This document shows, piece after piece, positions 52,419 to 62,691 of a stretch of DNA of 64,000 nt. The notes under the pieces are model-generated. The model saw only the letters and a list, made by a program, of their open reading frames with translations. It had not been told where the DNA came from and did not search any database. Source of the stretch: Mizugakiibacter sp. (GTDB taxonomy: Bacteria; Pseudomonadota; Gammaproteobacteria; Xanthomonadales; Rhodanobacteraceae); contig QILI01000006.1 of assembly GCA_003233305.1 (NCBI GenBank), positions 1-64,000 of the forward strand, in the 5' to 3' direction. Within the stretch, counting starts at the first letter, position 1, and every line of letters begins with the position of its first letter. A program made the translations under genes and the position numbers.

Positions 52419-55031
52419 ATGGACGAGAACATCGATATAAGCCAAGTAGAAAAACTTGTCACTGAGGATGTTTTCAAGCAACTCGGAAGCAGTGATAAGG
52501 GGCTAAGTACCACCGAGATTAAACAGCGCCTCGAGCGTTTCGGACCGAATGCCTTGGATGAGAAAGAAACCCCGCTATGGCGTCGGTTAGTAACTTATTT
52601 CTGGGGGCCGATTCCCTGGATGATCGAGGTTGCCGCCATTCTCTCCGCAGCCAACAGCGATTGGAAGAGTTTTAGCGTGATCTTCGCCATGCTAGTGATC
52701 AACGGGGGCATCGGATTCTGGGAAGAAAAGGGTGCCAGTGATGCACTCAAGGCACTCAAAAACCAACTGGCACTTAAGGCGCGTGCCTTGCGCGACGGTC
52801 AGTGGGGTGAGGTCGATGCCGCCGAATTGGTGCCGGGCGATGTGGTACGGGTGCGTCTTGGTGATATTTTACCCGCTGACGTCAAACTGTTCGATGGCGA
52901 TTATCTTGCCGTAGACCAGTCTGCACTCACCGGTGAATCTTTGCCGGTGAACAAGAAGGCTGGCGATGTGGCTTATTCCGGAACCATCGCAAAACAGGGC
53001 GAAATGGCCGGTCTTGTCTATGCCACGGGGGGGCGGACCTTTTTCGGACGCACTGCCAGCCTGGTGCAGCGGGCTGCCCCGGTCTCCCACTTTCAGAAAG
53101 CCGTACTTTCAATCGGTAATTTTCTGATATTTCTTGCGATTGCGCTATCGATTCTCCTCATCGTAGTCGAGCTGATTCGTGGGCTGTCATTCCTCGAATT
53201 GATTGCCTTTGTACTGGTGGTGGTGGTTGCCTCAATTCCGGTGGCGATGCCAGCTGTACTGTCTGTCAGTATGGCGCTGGGGGCGCTTTCGCTGTCAAAG
53301 CTGAAGGCGATTGTGTCCAAACTAACAGCCATTGAGGAAATGGCCGGTGTAGACATTCTCTGCTCTGACAAAACCGGCACGTTGACGCAGAACAAGCTTA
53401 CCCTTGGTGATACCGCGCTGTTCTCCGCCAGGGATGTTCAGGAAGTCATCCTGGCTGCGTCACTTGCATCGAAGGCCGAGGATGCTGATGCCATCGATAC
53501 TGCCGTACTCAACGGATTGCAAAATAAGGATGAACAACTCAAAGGTTTCCGGCAAAACAAATTTGTGCCCTTCGATCCGGTCTCTAAACGTACCGAGGCA
53601 ATCATTCAGAGTGCGGAGGGTAAGACTTTTCGTGTCACCAAGGGGGCCCCGCAAGTTATTATGGGCCTGGCCAAACTTGTGGGTGATGACCAGAACAAGG
53701 CTGACAAGGTGGTTATGGATGCTGCGGCCAAGGGTTTCCGTACCTTGGGTGTAGCGCGTTCTGAGGATGATGGCGCGCATTGGACGTTTCTGGGCATTCT
53801 GCCCTTGTTCGATCCCCCCCGCGTCGACTCGAAAGCCACCATTATGGAGGCTCAAGCGCACGGTATCGAAGTTAAGATGGTCACCGGTGACCACCAGGCC
53901 ATTGCCAGCGAGATTGCCGGGCAGCTCAACCTCGGTACACACATCGTACCAGTGGATCAGAGCCTGTCCAAGGTGGCCGAAGGCGGGGTGGTATCCCCGG
54001 CGTTGGGTGATAGCATCGAACGAGCCGATGGCTTTGCCCAAGTCTATCCCGAGCACAAGTACGCTATCGTCAAGGTACTTCAGGATCGCGGCCATATCGT
54101 TGCCATGACCGGCGATGGTGTCAACGACGCCCCCGCCCTCAAACAGGCTGATGTCGGTATCGCGGTGTCCGGTGCCACTGATGCCGCCCGTAGTGCTGCA
54201 GCCCTGATTCTTACGGCTCCGGGATTGAACGTTATTGTTCGCGCAGTCGAGGAAGCCCGGCGTATCTTCGAACGCATGATGAGTTACACCGTGTATCGCA
54301 TTGCCATGACGCTCGATATCCTGTTTTTTGTGGTGGTGGCTATGCTGCTGTTCAATAGCTATCCACTGACTGCCATCATGGTTGTGCTGCTCTCACTACT
54401 CGATGATATCCCTATCATGACTATCGCCTGGGACAATACGACGGTACAGAAAAAGCCGGTGCACTGGGAGATGTCACGAGTGCTCGGGCTGTCGTCGGTA
54501 ATGGGGGCGCTGGCTTTCGGTGGGACCTTCATACTCTATCTACTCGTGCGCTTTCTGTATCACATGCCCGTTGGCCAGGTACAAACGGTGATGTTTTTGC
54601 AGCTCATTGCCGGCGGCCATCTGATGCTGTTCCTGACCCGGGTGCGTGGTCCTTTCTGGCGCCCACCCTATCCTGCCTTGCCGCTGCTAGCAGCCATTCT
54701 CATCACTCAGATTATTGGTGTCGCCATGGCTGGCTTCGGTTGGTTGATGCCGGCCCTTTCATGGTCGGTTGTCGGGCTGGTGTGGGTTTACAACATCATT
54801 TGGATGCTTGTGGCGGACTTTACTAAGCTCGGTGTGCATCGCCTCATGGATAGCCAAGCAGTACATCAAAGCCGTTTTCTCCGTACTGTAAACGCCTCGC
54901 TGCATCCAGCTATAACCCAGTTTCAGCATGAAGAGGCTGCCGCGCACCGTGATATCAGACGGGCCTTTGCGATCTTTAAGCACGACGTACATCAGACCGG
55001 AGGTCATCCCCGGCGTCCAAGGTCCGGATAA
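52419..55031 (+). CDS. P-type (P3A) plasma-membrane proton-efflux ATPase
   Basis: DKTGTLTQNKLTLGD, LTGESLPVNKKAGD, MTGDGVNDAPALKQADVGIAVSGATDAARSAAALILTAPGL. Confidence 0.95.
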   Translation: MDENIDISQVEKLVTEDVFKQLGSSDKGLSTTEIKQRLERFGPNALDEKETPLWRRLVTYFWGPIPWMIEVAAILSAANSDWKSFSVIFAMLVINGGIGFWEEKGASDALKALKNQLALKARALRDGQWGEVDAAELVPGDVVRVRLGDILPADVKLFDGDYLAVDQSALTGESLPVNKKAGDVAYSGTIAKQGEMAGLVYATGGRTFFGRTASLVQRAAPVSHFQKAVLSIGNFLIFLAIALSILLIVVELIRGLSFLELIAFVLVVVVASIPVAMPAVLSVSMALGALSLSKLKAIVSKLTAIEEMAGVDILCSDKTGTLTQNKLTLGDTALFSARDVQEVILAASLASKAEDADAIDTAVLNGLQNKDEQLKGFRQNKFVPFDPVSKRTEAIIQSAEGKTFRVTKGAPQVIMGLAKLVGDDQNKADKVVMDAAAKGFRTLGVARSEDDGAHWTFLGILPLFDPPRVDSKATIMEAQAHGIEVKMVTGDHQAIASEIAGQLNLGTHIVPVDQSLSKVAEGGVVSPALGDSIERADGFAQVYPEHKYAIVKVLQDRGHIVAMTGDGVNDAPALKQADVGIAVSGATDAARSAAALILTAPGLNVIVRAVEEARRIFERMMSYTVYRIAMTLDILFFVVVAMLLFNSYPLTAIMVVLLSLLDDIPIMTIAWDNTTVQKKPVHWEMSRVLGLSSVMGALAFGGTFILYLLVRFLYHMPVGQVQTVMFLQLIAGGHLMLFLTRVRGPFWRPPYPALPLLAAILITQIIGVAMAGFGWLMPALSWSVVGLVWVYNIIWMLVADFTKLGVHRLMDSQAVHQSRFLRTVNASLHPAITQFQHEEAAAHRDIRRAFAIFKHDVHQTGGHPRRPRSG

Positions 55032-55541
55032 ATAGCATGAGCCCCCTATGGTGGCCCAGCAAGACACAGCTTCGTCCGATAGAACAACCCGGTGCTGACG
55101 GTTACCGACATAGTCATATTGGAACCGACTATTTTGGTGTCGGTTGTCTACGCCGACACGGCAGGCCGATCTATATTGGAAAGCGGATATCCCTGTGGAA
55201 CTGGCCGTAATCAGCGCTGTGGCTGCGGGGTTCGGGTACGGGTATCGGTCCTGGTGGGGGTTCGGCATGGCCAGTATGGTGGAGCACGAGAGACATGGAG
55301 GAATACCTTGTTGCCCACATTATGAATGACCGGCATGATGGTGCCTGGGAGCTTCTGCCATAGCTGACCCCGAGGTTTCTATGCACGCCACACTCAAATG
55401 GAAATTTGCTACGATGCCCGCCCCTACCTTGCGAGGGAACCCACTCATGTGCCGTCTACCATCGCGACTTTCGTGGGTGCCGTGTGTGGTGCTATCCATG
55501 CACAGGCTAGTCCATACCCGACATGACCGGGCTGCGCCAGA

Positions 55542-56306
55542 ATGAAACGCTATCCACGCCTTGATGCGCATGACCATCTCACCACCCGCTTATGCATAAA
55601 AATGCTCCCGGAAGCATTCCTGCCCACCTTGCGACAACATGTTGCCGAATGTGTCAGTGCATCTATTCAGGTCAATCGGGGTGAATACCTGGCCCGTTGT
55701 GGGCAGCCCTTCCTGCATATTTTTCTAATTGTGCAAGGTTCTTTTAAGCTGGTGCAACCGGGCAATATCGATCACGACCAGATTGTTGGTATCCGCTGGC
55801 CCCGACACTTGATTGGTATGGACGGATTTGCTGGGCGCGTGTATGCCACCGACCTGATAGCCCTGGAGTCTTCTACCGTATACGAGTTTCCAGTTCTGGC
55901 GATCGAGCGGCTTGCCAACAGTGATCCCGACCTGCTTGATGAACTGTTGACCTTTGTATCTGAGGACTTGGCACAGGCTGAGCATCTTCAATACATGCTC
56001 GGAAGTATGAATGCCACCCAGAAAATGGGCTTCTTCTTCCTGTTTATGGATGATCACCTGGGCCATATTCGTGATGAAGACTCGCATTTTGTGTTACCTA
56101 TGACCCGGGAGGAAATCGGTAGCTTTGTGGGTCTGAGTATGGAAACGGTCAGCCGCCTGATCTCACACCTGCACAAACGGGGCGCTATCGATATTCACCG
56201 GCAGACTGTGCGTATCCTACAACGTGATCTACTTGAAGGCTGGCAATCCGGAACCCACACTCGCGATTACGATGGGGACATGACTGATGTTATGTCAAGC
56301 AGTTAG
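55542..56306 (+). CDS. Crp/Fnr-family transcriptional regulator
   Basis: cNMP-like N-domain and HTH LPMTREEIGSFVGLSMETVSRLISHLHKRGAIDIHRQTVRILQ. The four-Cys N-terminal pattern of E. coli FNR is not evident. Confidence 0.92.
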   Translation: MKRYPRLDAHDHLTTRLCIKMLPEAFLPTLRQHVAECVSASIQVNRGEYLARCGQPFLHIFLIVQGSFKLVQPGNIDHDQIVGIRWPRHLIGMDGFAGRVYATDLIALESSTVYEFPVLAIERLANSDPDLLDELLTFVSEDLAQAEHLQYMLGSMNATQKMGFFFLFMDDHLGHIRDEDSHFVLPMTREEIGSFVGLSMETVSRLISHLHKRGAIDIHRQTVRILQRDLLEGWQSGTHTRDYDGDMTDVMSSS

Positions 56307-56647
56307 CTATCGGGTCACGTTAGTTTATGTATTCTTTTGACAAATAACTCTGAGCGAGTGCGCTGTCATTCCTTCATTGCCTCAATGGGGGGGGTCGTAA
56401 CTCCCATTTTCTCAGAACGGTGGGGGCAGGATGCTCTACCCCTCAAATCCCAGAAAAAATGACGGCTGTCGCAACGAGCTCGCTATGTTCCTACCCATGA
56501 ATTTTCCTGAAGAGCCTACTATTTTGACAAGAAGGCAGTGAACTCGTGCGTTGCAGGTTCAGGAAACAAAGAGGTTCTATAAGTTTTTGTCCAGCGGTGC
56601 CGGGTATTGTCCGGGAGTGCCGAATTATGCTCAGCAGGTTCAGCGGC

Positions 56648-57703
56648 TCAGCCAATCCAATACAAGCCGAGCATGCCGACAAGGAATAGCCATCCGGTGA
56701 GCAGAATGCCGAGTAGCAGAGGGCGCCGGCCTAAAGCCCGGACTTTGGAGATTCGCGTTTCCAGACCGATGGCCGCCATCGCGCCACCGAGTAGTAAATC
56801 GTCTCCAGAGGCCACCAGATGGTGTATTCCGGGAGTCAACGGATAGAGGCTGATCAGGCCGCTGAGGGCTACAAATCCGAAAGCGAACCAGGGTAGCTGA
56901 ACGCGAACCTGATGAGGGTGGTCCTGGTGGCGACGCAACCACCATCCCAGCACCAACAGGGCCGGGGCGAGCATGATGACACGCCCCAGTTTTACTACGA
57001 TGGCCACTCCGGTGGTGGTGTGGCCAATGCTATCGCCGATGGCCAGAACCTGCCCGACGGCGGGTACGGTGGCCCCGACCAGGGTGCCGAATCCGGATGG
57101 ACCAAGATAACCCAGAAAATGGTGGTACAGCCAGGGGTCAAAAAAGATTTCCAGCGTTGATAACAATATGACTACGGCAATTGCTGCGGCAATTTTACTG
57201 TGCTCGGCGTGAATCATCCGGGCTAAAGCCAGAATTGCTGCGACTCCGCAGATGGCATTGCCGAAACCCAACAGCAGGGAGGTGTCCCGATCCAGCCCCA
57301 GAACCCGTCTGCCAAGGAAAATTCCCAGTCCCAGTGTCGATACGACAATAAAGGCATCAAGCAGCAGCCCCGTCAGGCCGATACCGGCGATGGCGGTCAA
57401 TGAAATCCGTGCGCCATACAGTAAAATACCGAGGTTCAGCAGGCGGTGCTGAGCGATCCCCACCCCGGGTTCAATGTGCTGGGGTAAGCGTTCACCCAGT
57501 AGTGCCCCGATGGCAATGCCGATGACAATGGCCAGCATGAGTGGGTCGACGCGGTACCTGACCAGCAAGGGTTGGCGAGCCAGCCATAGACTCAAGGCGC
57601 CGATTGCCAAAGCCAGTGCCAGGCCAGGGATAATGCGTAGCAGGTGGTGGGGGATACTGTGTTGGAGCGCCACTTCGGGGTGGGGTTGGGAAACAGGCAT
57701 CAA
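56648..57703 (-). CDS. YeiH-family putative sulfate exporter
   Basis: LLNLGILLYGARISLTAIAGIGLTGLL, LLGFGNAICGVAAILALA, GATVPAVGQVLAIGDSIGHTTTGVAIVVKLGRVIMLAP; about 10 TM. Confidence 0.93.
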   Translation of the reverse strand: MMPVSQPHPEVALQHSIPHHLLRIIPGLALALAIGALSLWLARQPLLVRYRVDPLMLAIVIGIAIGALLGERLPQHIEPGVGIAQHRLLNLGILLYGARISLTAIAGIGLTGLLLDAFIVVSTLGLGIFLGRRVLGLDRDTSLLLGFGNAICGVAAILALARMIHAEHSKIAAAIAVVILLSTLEIFFDPWLYHHFLGYLGPSGFGTLVGATVPAVGQVLAIGDSIGHTTTGVAIVVKLGRVIMLAPALLVLGWWLRRHQDHPHQVRVQLPWFAFGFVALSGLISLYPLTPGIHHLVASGDDLLLGGAMAAIGLETRISKVRALGRRPLLLGILLTGWLFLVGMLGLYWIG

Positions 57704-57772
57704 ATAGGAGCGATCTGGTGACAGGGCCGAGCATTTTCGATGCTGGAAGATAATATAGAAATACGCTATTTT

Positions 57773-57787
57773 TTATCATCGCGATAA
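57773..57787. promoter_or_regulatory. putative LysR-type operator (T-N11-A with dyad)
   Basis: TTATC-ATCGC-GATAA between the divergently oriented yeiH-like and lysR genes. Confidence 0.4.
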
Positions 57788-57796
57788 GATGTCCTT

Positions 57797-58696
57797 ATGA
57801 TAGGTATTAGCCCACGGCAACTGGAAGTCTTTGTCAGCATTGCGGTTACCGGTAGCGTGCGTGCTGCTGCGGATTCTCTGCACCTTACCCAACCGGCGGC
57901 CAGCATGGCTTTGGCCGGTTTGGAAAGACGTATAGGTGTGAAATTGTTCGATCGGGTCAGCCAAAGGCTGCATTTGAATGAATGTGGACGCAATTTATTG
58001 CCACTGGCTCAGGATACGCTTCGGCAGTTGCAGGAAATAGAAAACGTCAGTCACTTTACTGAGGGCCAGGCGCTATGCGGCGATCTGCGCATTGGTGCCA
58101 GCAATACCGTGGGCAGTTATCGGGTACGTGAACTGCTGGGCGATTTCGTATCGGCCCATCCCGCTGTAGGAATTTGTTTGGCCGTAGACAACACCAAGCA
58201 TATCCTTGGTAAATTGCTGGATTACAGTTTGGATATTGGCTGTGTCGAGGGCCCGGTGACGCAGGTTGGGGTGGATGTACTGCCTTGGCGTGAAGATCGT
58301 CTGGTGGTCTGCGTGCGTCCTGACCATCCGCTGGCTCACAAGACTTCCCTGCAGCCTACGGATTTTGCTGACGTACGCTGGATTCTGCGCGAACACGGGT
58401 CGGCTACCCGAGCTTTGGTCGAACATGAGCTGACGCACTTGCCGAGTGGTGTGAATGTTCTTGAGTTGGGTCACAGCGAGGCAATCAAACAAGCCGTCAT
58501 TGCTGGTCTCGGCTTGGCTTGCTTGCCCAAAGTGGCAGTACGTGATGCGGTTGTAGTGGGGGATATCGTGTGTCTGGATACACCGTTTCTGGATCTGCAA
58601 CGGAGCCTGTCTCTGGTACTGGTGCAGGGTCGTTACCGTGGTGCGCTGATCAAGACGTTTCTGGCTTCAGCACTCAATGCAGAAGCAGCAGGGTAG
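57797..58696 (+). CDS. LysR-family transcriptional regulator
   Basis: ISPRQLEVFVSIAVTGSVRAAADSLHLTQPAASMALAGLERRIGVKLFDRVSQRLHLNECGR. Confidence 0.95.
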   Translation: MIGISPRQLEVFVSIAVTGSVRAAADSLHLTQPAASMALAGLERRIGVKLFDRVSQRLHLNECGRNLLPLAQDTLRQLQEIENVSHFTEGQALCGDLRIGASNTVGSYRVRELLGDFVSAHPAVGICLAVDNTKHILGKLLDYSLDIGCVEGPVTQVGVDVLPWREDRLVVCVRPDHPLAHKTSLQPTDFADVRWILREHGSATRALVEHELTHLPSGVNVLELGHSEAIKQAVIAGLGLACLPKVAVRDAVVVGDIVCLDTPFLDLQRSLSLVLVQGRYRGALIKTFLASALNAEAAG

Positions 58697-60035
58697 ACAG
58701 AGCGAGAAACGAGGCAAAGCCACAGCTGTCGGTGACCGTGGTCAGGATGACCCCTCCGGCGAGTGCCGGATCGACCCCGATTCGCTTCAAAATCAGGGGG
58801 ATATAGACACCCGACAATGAGGCAGCCAGAAGATTGATGATCATGGCTGCGCCGAAAGCCAGAGACAGCAGCGAATCATGAAACACCAGCCATGACAGGC
58901 TGCCGACCACCAATGCCCAAAGTACCCCATTGGCCATACCAACCAGTACCTCCTTGCGCAGTAGCGGTAGGGCATTGGTAAAGCCCACCTGTCCCAAGGC
59001 CAGGGCACGCACCATGATGGTCAGTGTCTGGGTGCCAGCGATGCCACCCATGCTGGCAACGATAGGCATGAGCACGGCGGTGGCCACCACTTTCTGCAAC
59101 ACCGCTTCGAAGTTGCCTATGACCCATGAAGCAAAGAATGCCGTCAGTAAGTTGATGCCCAACCAGATGGCTCGGCGTCGGGCACTGCGCCGGACCGGTG
59201 CGAACAGATCTTCTTCCTCGTCCAGACCGGCGGCACCGTAGACTTGGTGTTCGGCCTGAGCCCGGATGATATCGACCACATCGTCGATGGTGATCCGGCC
59301 CAGCAGAATATTGTTGGCATCGACCACCGGAGCGCTGTACCAATCATGGTTGGCGAATAGTTCTGCGACCTGATCCTCAGAGGTGTCGGCCCGGATTGCT
59401 GCAAGGTTTTCGTCCATGATTCGATTAAGTGGGGTATCCGGGTCGGCGGTCAGCAGACTGGCCAGGCGTAATTGCCCAAGGTGGGTACCGCGACGGCTCA
59501 CCACATATAGGGTATCGGTGGATTCGGGAAGTTCCCCCCGTAGGCGCAAATAGCGCAGTACGACATCCACCGAGACGTTGGCGCGGACGGTAACCACATC
59601 GGTATTCATCAAGCGCCCGGCGGTTCCTTCGGGATAGGCCAGCATATGTTCCAGGCGTTCGCGGTGCAGTCGGTCCATGGACTTGAGTAACTGGTCGACA
59701 ACTGTGGCGGGCAGGTCGTCGATGAGTTCGGCCAGATCATCAAGTTCGAGGCTACCGGCTGCGGCGATGATTTCATCGTCATCCATGCCGCGCAGTAGAC
59801 TTTCGCGAACCTCGTCGTTGACGTGAACGAGAACCTCGCCATCGTCGCTGGGATCGACCAGTCCCCAAACTACTTCGCGCTTGGCAGGCGGCAGCGACTC
59901 CAGCAGGTTGGCGATTTCTGCCGGGGTGAGGGTATTGATCAGGCGTCGCACCGGTCCCAGCCGGCCCGATTCCAACGCATTGGCCAACAGTTTTAGACGT
60001 TCAGCGATGCGGGTCTCGCGACTGGTTTCGACCAT
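58674..60035 (-). CDS. mgtE: magnesium transporter MgtE
   Basis: AEIANLLESLPPAKREVVWGLV, CBS domains (LLGRITIDDVVDIIRAQAE), MPIVASMGGIAGTQTLTIMVRALALGQ. Confidence 0.96.
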   Translation of the reverse strand: MVETSRETRIAERLKLLANALESGRLGPVRRLINTLTPAEIANLLESLPPAKREVVWGLVDPSDDGEVLVHVNDEVRESLLRGMDDDEIIAAAGSLELDDLAELIDDLPATVVDQLLKSMDRLHRERLEHMLAYPEGTAGRLMNTDVVTVRANVSVDVVLRYLRLRGELPESTDTLYVVSRRGTHLGQLRLASLLTADPDTPLNRIMDENLAAIRADTSEDQVAELFANHDWYSAPVVDANNILLGRITIDDVVDIIRAQAEHQVYGAAGLDEEEDLFAPVRRSARRRAIWLGINLLTAFFASWVIGNFEAVLQKVVATAVLMPIVASMGGIAGTQTLTIMVRALALGQVGFTNALPLLRKEVLVGMANGVLWALVVGSLSWLVFHDSLLSLAFGAAMIINLLAASLSGVYIPLILKRIGVDPALAGGVILTTVTDSCGFASFLALSTLLLLH

Positions 60036-60107
60036 GCTCGTATCCGGTTGACAGCAACTGAATTATTGCCGTATCAGCGTGGAGGTGTTGTCACGCAAGA
60101 GTAACAG

Positions 60108-61850
60108 TCAAACGGTGGAGGTAACGATTTGCTGCAGCAGAGACTCGACTTCCTGTAGATCCGTAGCGTGTTTCAGACGTGGAGCCAGGCTCCGAAGAGT
60201 GTGTACATCGAGACGGGCCAGCTGCTCGCGCATGGCCGGTAAGCGAGATGGCGACATACTGAATTCGGTAACGCCGATGGCGAGTAACAGTGCCACACAG
60301 GCGGGATCACCAGCGATTTCACCGCATACGCTCACCGGTTTTCCAGCGCGGTTGGCTACGCTGATGACCAGGGCTACCAGGCGCAGCAGGGCAGGGTGGC
60401 GTGGGTCGTACAGATTGGCCAGTTCGCCATTGTTGCGATCAGCAGCCAGCACGTATTGAGCCAGATCATTGGTGCCCACGGCGAGGAAATCGACTTCTTT
60501 CAGCAAGCCACGAATTCCAAAGGCGGCCGCCGGCACTTCGATCATGGCCCCAATAGGCGGCAGTTGATCGGTTACCACGATGCCTTCATTACGCAGTTCT
60601 TCCAGGTAGGTCTGGGCCAGAGTACGGACTTCGCGCATTTCCTTGGCCAGACTGACCATGGGGATCAGGATACGTAGAGGTCCCAAGGCGGCAACGCGGA
60701 GAATGGCCCGAAGTTGGGTACGGAAAACTTCGGGACGACGCAGTGACATACGCACTCCACGTACTCCCAAAGCCGGGTTTGGTTCACTTCGACCGGCAAG
60801 GCCGGTACCTACGGTCTTGTCAGCACCCAGGTCAAGGGTCCGTACCGTGGCAGGCTTACCGCAAAGACCGAATACCAGCTCCCGCAGGTTGGCGTATTGC
60901 TCTTCCTCGTTTGGCAAATTGGGACGACTCAGATAAAGAAGTTCGGTGCGATATAAGCCGATTCCCGCTGCACCGTACTGATGAGCTTCTTCAATCTCAT
61001 GGGGTAACTCGGCATTGGCATACAGGAACAGCTCGATACCATCACGTGAAAAGCATGGACCCTGCGTGATGGAAGTGTGGCGTGCGCTTTGTGCTCGTTG
61101 TCGTTGCCAGGTGCGGTAGCGGGCAAGATCCTGGGCGGCGGGGTGCAGGACGGCTTCTCCCGACTCGCTATCGAGCAGAACCAGATCACCATCACGCATG
61201 CAATCGAGTGCGTTATGTACCCCGATTAACATGGGCAGGTGCAGGCTACGGGCTAGGATAGCGGCATGCGAGTAGCGGCTGCCGAGGCCGGCAATGATAC
61301 CTTGTAGTCCTCTTCTCGCCAGAGCGGCGATGTCGGCAGGTGATGGATTCTCGACGACCAGAAGTTCGCCGACGCGTGCCGCTAAACGCCGCTCCTCATC
61401 ACTTGCACCGCCGGGTTCAAGAGCCGCCAGGACCCGGGCGATAACGTGATCGAGATCTTCGCGACGACTGCGCAGGTAGGGATCGTCCATGGCCTCGAAG
61501 ACGGCTGCCAGCCGGTCTCGTTGCGCCATCAGCGCATTCTCGGCTCGATAGCGTCCTTTGCAAATCATGTCGTGCAGTCCCGACAGCAGTTCCGGATCTT
61601 CGAGTAGCAGCGAATGCGTATTGAGGAATGGGTCGGCTTCTTGGGCTAGCACCCCCCGAAGTTGCGAGCGCAAGGCCTGCAATTCATCACGAGCCTTGGC
61701 CATGGCCCCATCAAGCCGCTTGATTTCAGTTGCCGTGGCGCCGGCTTCGAGGGGCCGCTTATCCGGGTGAAAACGTCGGGGCTCCACCATGCGTACCCGA
61801 CCAAAGGCCATACCCGGGGCGGCGTTGTGGCCGTGGAGCGTTTGTCTCAT
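60108..61850 (-). CDS. ptsI: phosphoenolpyruvate-protein phosphotransferase (PTS enzyme I)
   Basis: GIIAGLGSRYSHAAILARSLHLPMLIG (active-site His), YGAAGIGLYRTELLYLSRPNLPNEEEQY, VAVGTNDLAQYVLAADRNN, VCGEIAGDP. Confidence 0.95.
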   Translation of the reverse strand: MRQTLHGHNAAPGMAFGRVRMVEPRRFHPDKRPLEAGATATEIKRLDGAMAKARDELQALRSQLRGVLAQEADPFLNTHSLLLEDPELLSGLHDMICKGRYRAENALMAQRDRLAAVFEAMDDPYLRSRREDLDHVIARVLAALEPGGASDEERRLAARVGELLVVENPSPADIAALARRGLQGIIAGLGSRYSHAAILARSLHLPMLIGVHNALDCMRDGDLVLLDSESGEAVLHPAAQDLARYRTWQRQRAQSARHTSITQGPCFSRDGIELFLYANAELPHEIEEAHQYGAAGIGLYRTELLYLSRPNLPNEEEQYANLRELVFGLCGKPATVRTLDLGADKTVGTGLAGRSEPNPALGVRGVRMSLRRPEVFRTQLRAILRVAALGPLRILIPMVSLAKEMREVRTLAQTYLEELRNEGIVVTDQLPPIGAMIEVPAAAFGIRGLLKEVDFLAVGTNDLAQYVLAADRNNGELANLYDPRHPALLRLVALVISVANRAGKPVSVCGEIAGDPACVALLLAIGVTEFSMSPSRLPAMREQLARLDVHTLRSLAPRLKHATDLQEVESLLQQIVTSTV

Positions 61851-61879
61851 TGCCTTCTTTTCCCTTATAGAAGTGGGTC

Positions 61880-62149
61880 TTATTCGGTCTCGTCAAACTT
61901 GTTCTGGAACAGGTTGATAACAGCGGCCAAGGCCGCCTCGGCTTGTTGTCCTTCAGTACGCACCGTCAGGAGACTGCCAAGACTTGCCGCCAGCATCATC
62001 ACGCCCATGATGCTCTTGGCATTGACTTCACGGCCTTTGGCGCAAAGCCATACCTCGGCATCAAATCCCTGTACCCGTTGGACCAGTTTAGCGGCGGCGC
62101 GGGCATGTAAGCCAAGGCGGTTGCTGACGGTAATATCCTGTTTTGGCAT
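61880..62149 (-). CDS. ptsH: HPr phosphocarrier protein
   Basis: NRLGLHARAAAKLVQRVQGFDAEVWL (active-site His), KSIMGVMMLAASLGS (Ser site). Confidence 0.96.
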   Translation of the reverse strand: MPKQDITVSNRLGLHARAAAKLVQRVQGFDAEVWLCAKGREVNAKSIMGVMMLAASLGSLLTVRTEGQQAEAALAAVINLFQNKFDETE

Positions 62150-62298
62150 GTCGTTTCCGGGGAGCTATATTGGCCGGGAGTGAAGGGCGCATGGTGTATC
62201 CGCTTGGCAGCATCGCATGATGCTTCTTTGCCGGGGTGAGCGGTTAGCTATCGACGTCATGCTGGTTGTGGTCTGGATACTAAGCCAAGGGAAGGTGT

Positions 62299-62688
62299 TC
62301 ATCGGTCAACCCGTACCCCGTCGCGTCCGCCGCAGACCGCAATCTCTGCCAATTCTGATAAGGGCCGTTCAGCGTAGTTGAGTACCCGTAACAACATGGG
62401 CAGGTTCAGTCCGGATACGCAGCGGGTGTTCAATCCTGCCTTGTGCAGGCGCAGCGCCACGTTACAGGGGGTAGCTCCGAACAAGTCGGTCAAGACCAGA
62501 ATCCCATCGCTTTGTTCGAGTCGGCGACCAAGATTTGCGGTATTGAGCAAGGCTGTTTCGGGGTCGGTATCGGCACCTATTTCAACGGATTCGACATGCA
62601 GCGGCAAACGGGTGAGGACGTGCCGAGCCGCCTCAATCAAGGCCGCCCCGATCTTTTCATGGGTAACCAGAAGTACACCAACGCTCAT
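62299..62688 (-). CDS. PTS mannose-type EIIA component
   Basis: MSVGVLLVTHEKIGAALIEAARHVL, GILVLTDLFGATPCNVALRL, VSGLNLPMLLRVLNY. Confidence 0.92.
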   Translation of the reverse strand: MSVGVLLVTHEKIGAALIEAARHVLTRLPLHVESVEIGADTDPETALLNTANLGRRLEQSDGILVLTDLFGATPCNVALRLHKAGLNTRCVSGLNLPMLLRVLNYAERPLSELAEIAVCGGRDGVRVDR

Positions 62689-62691
62689 GAC

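Noticed and set aside
53460-54095. 211-aa minus-strand ORF opposite the H+-ATPase
   Set aside because: Entirely antisense to an unambiguous P-type ATPase; no recognisable domain.
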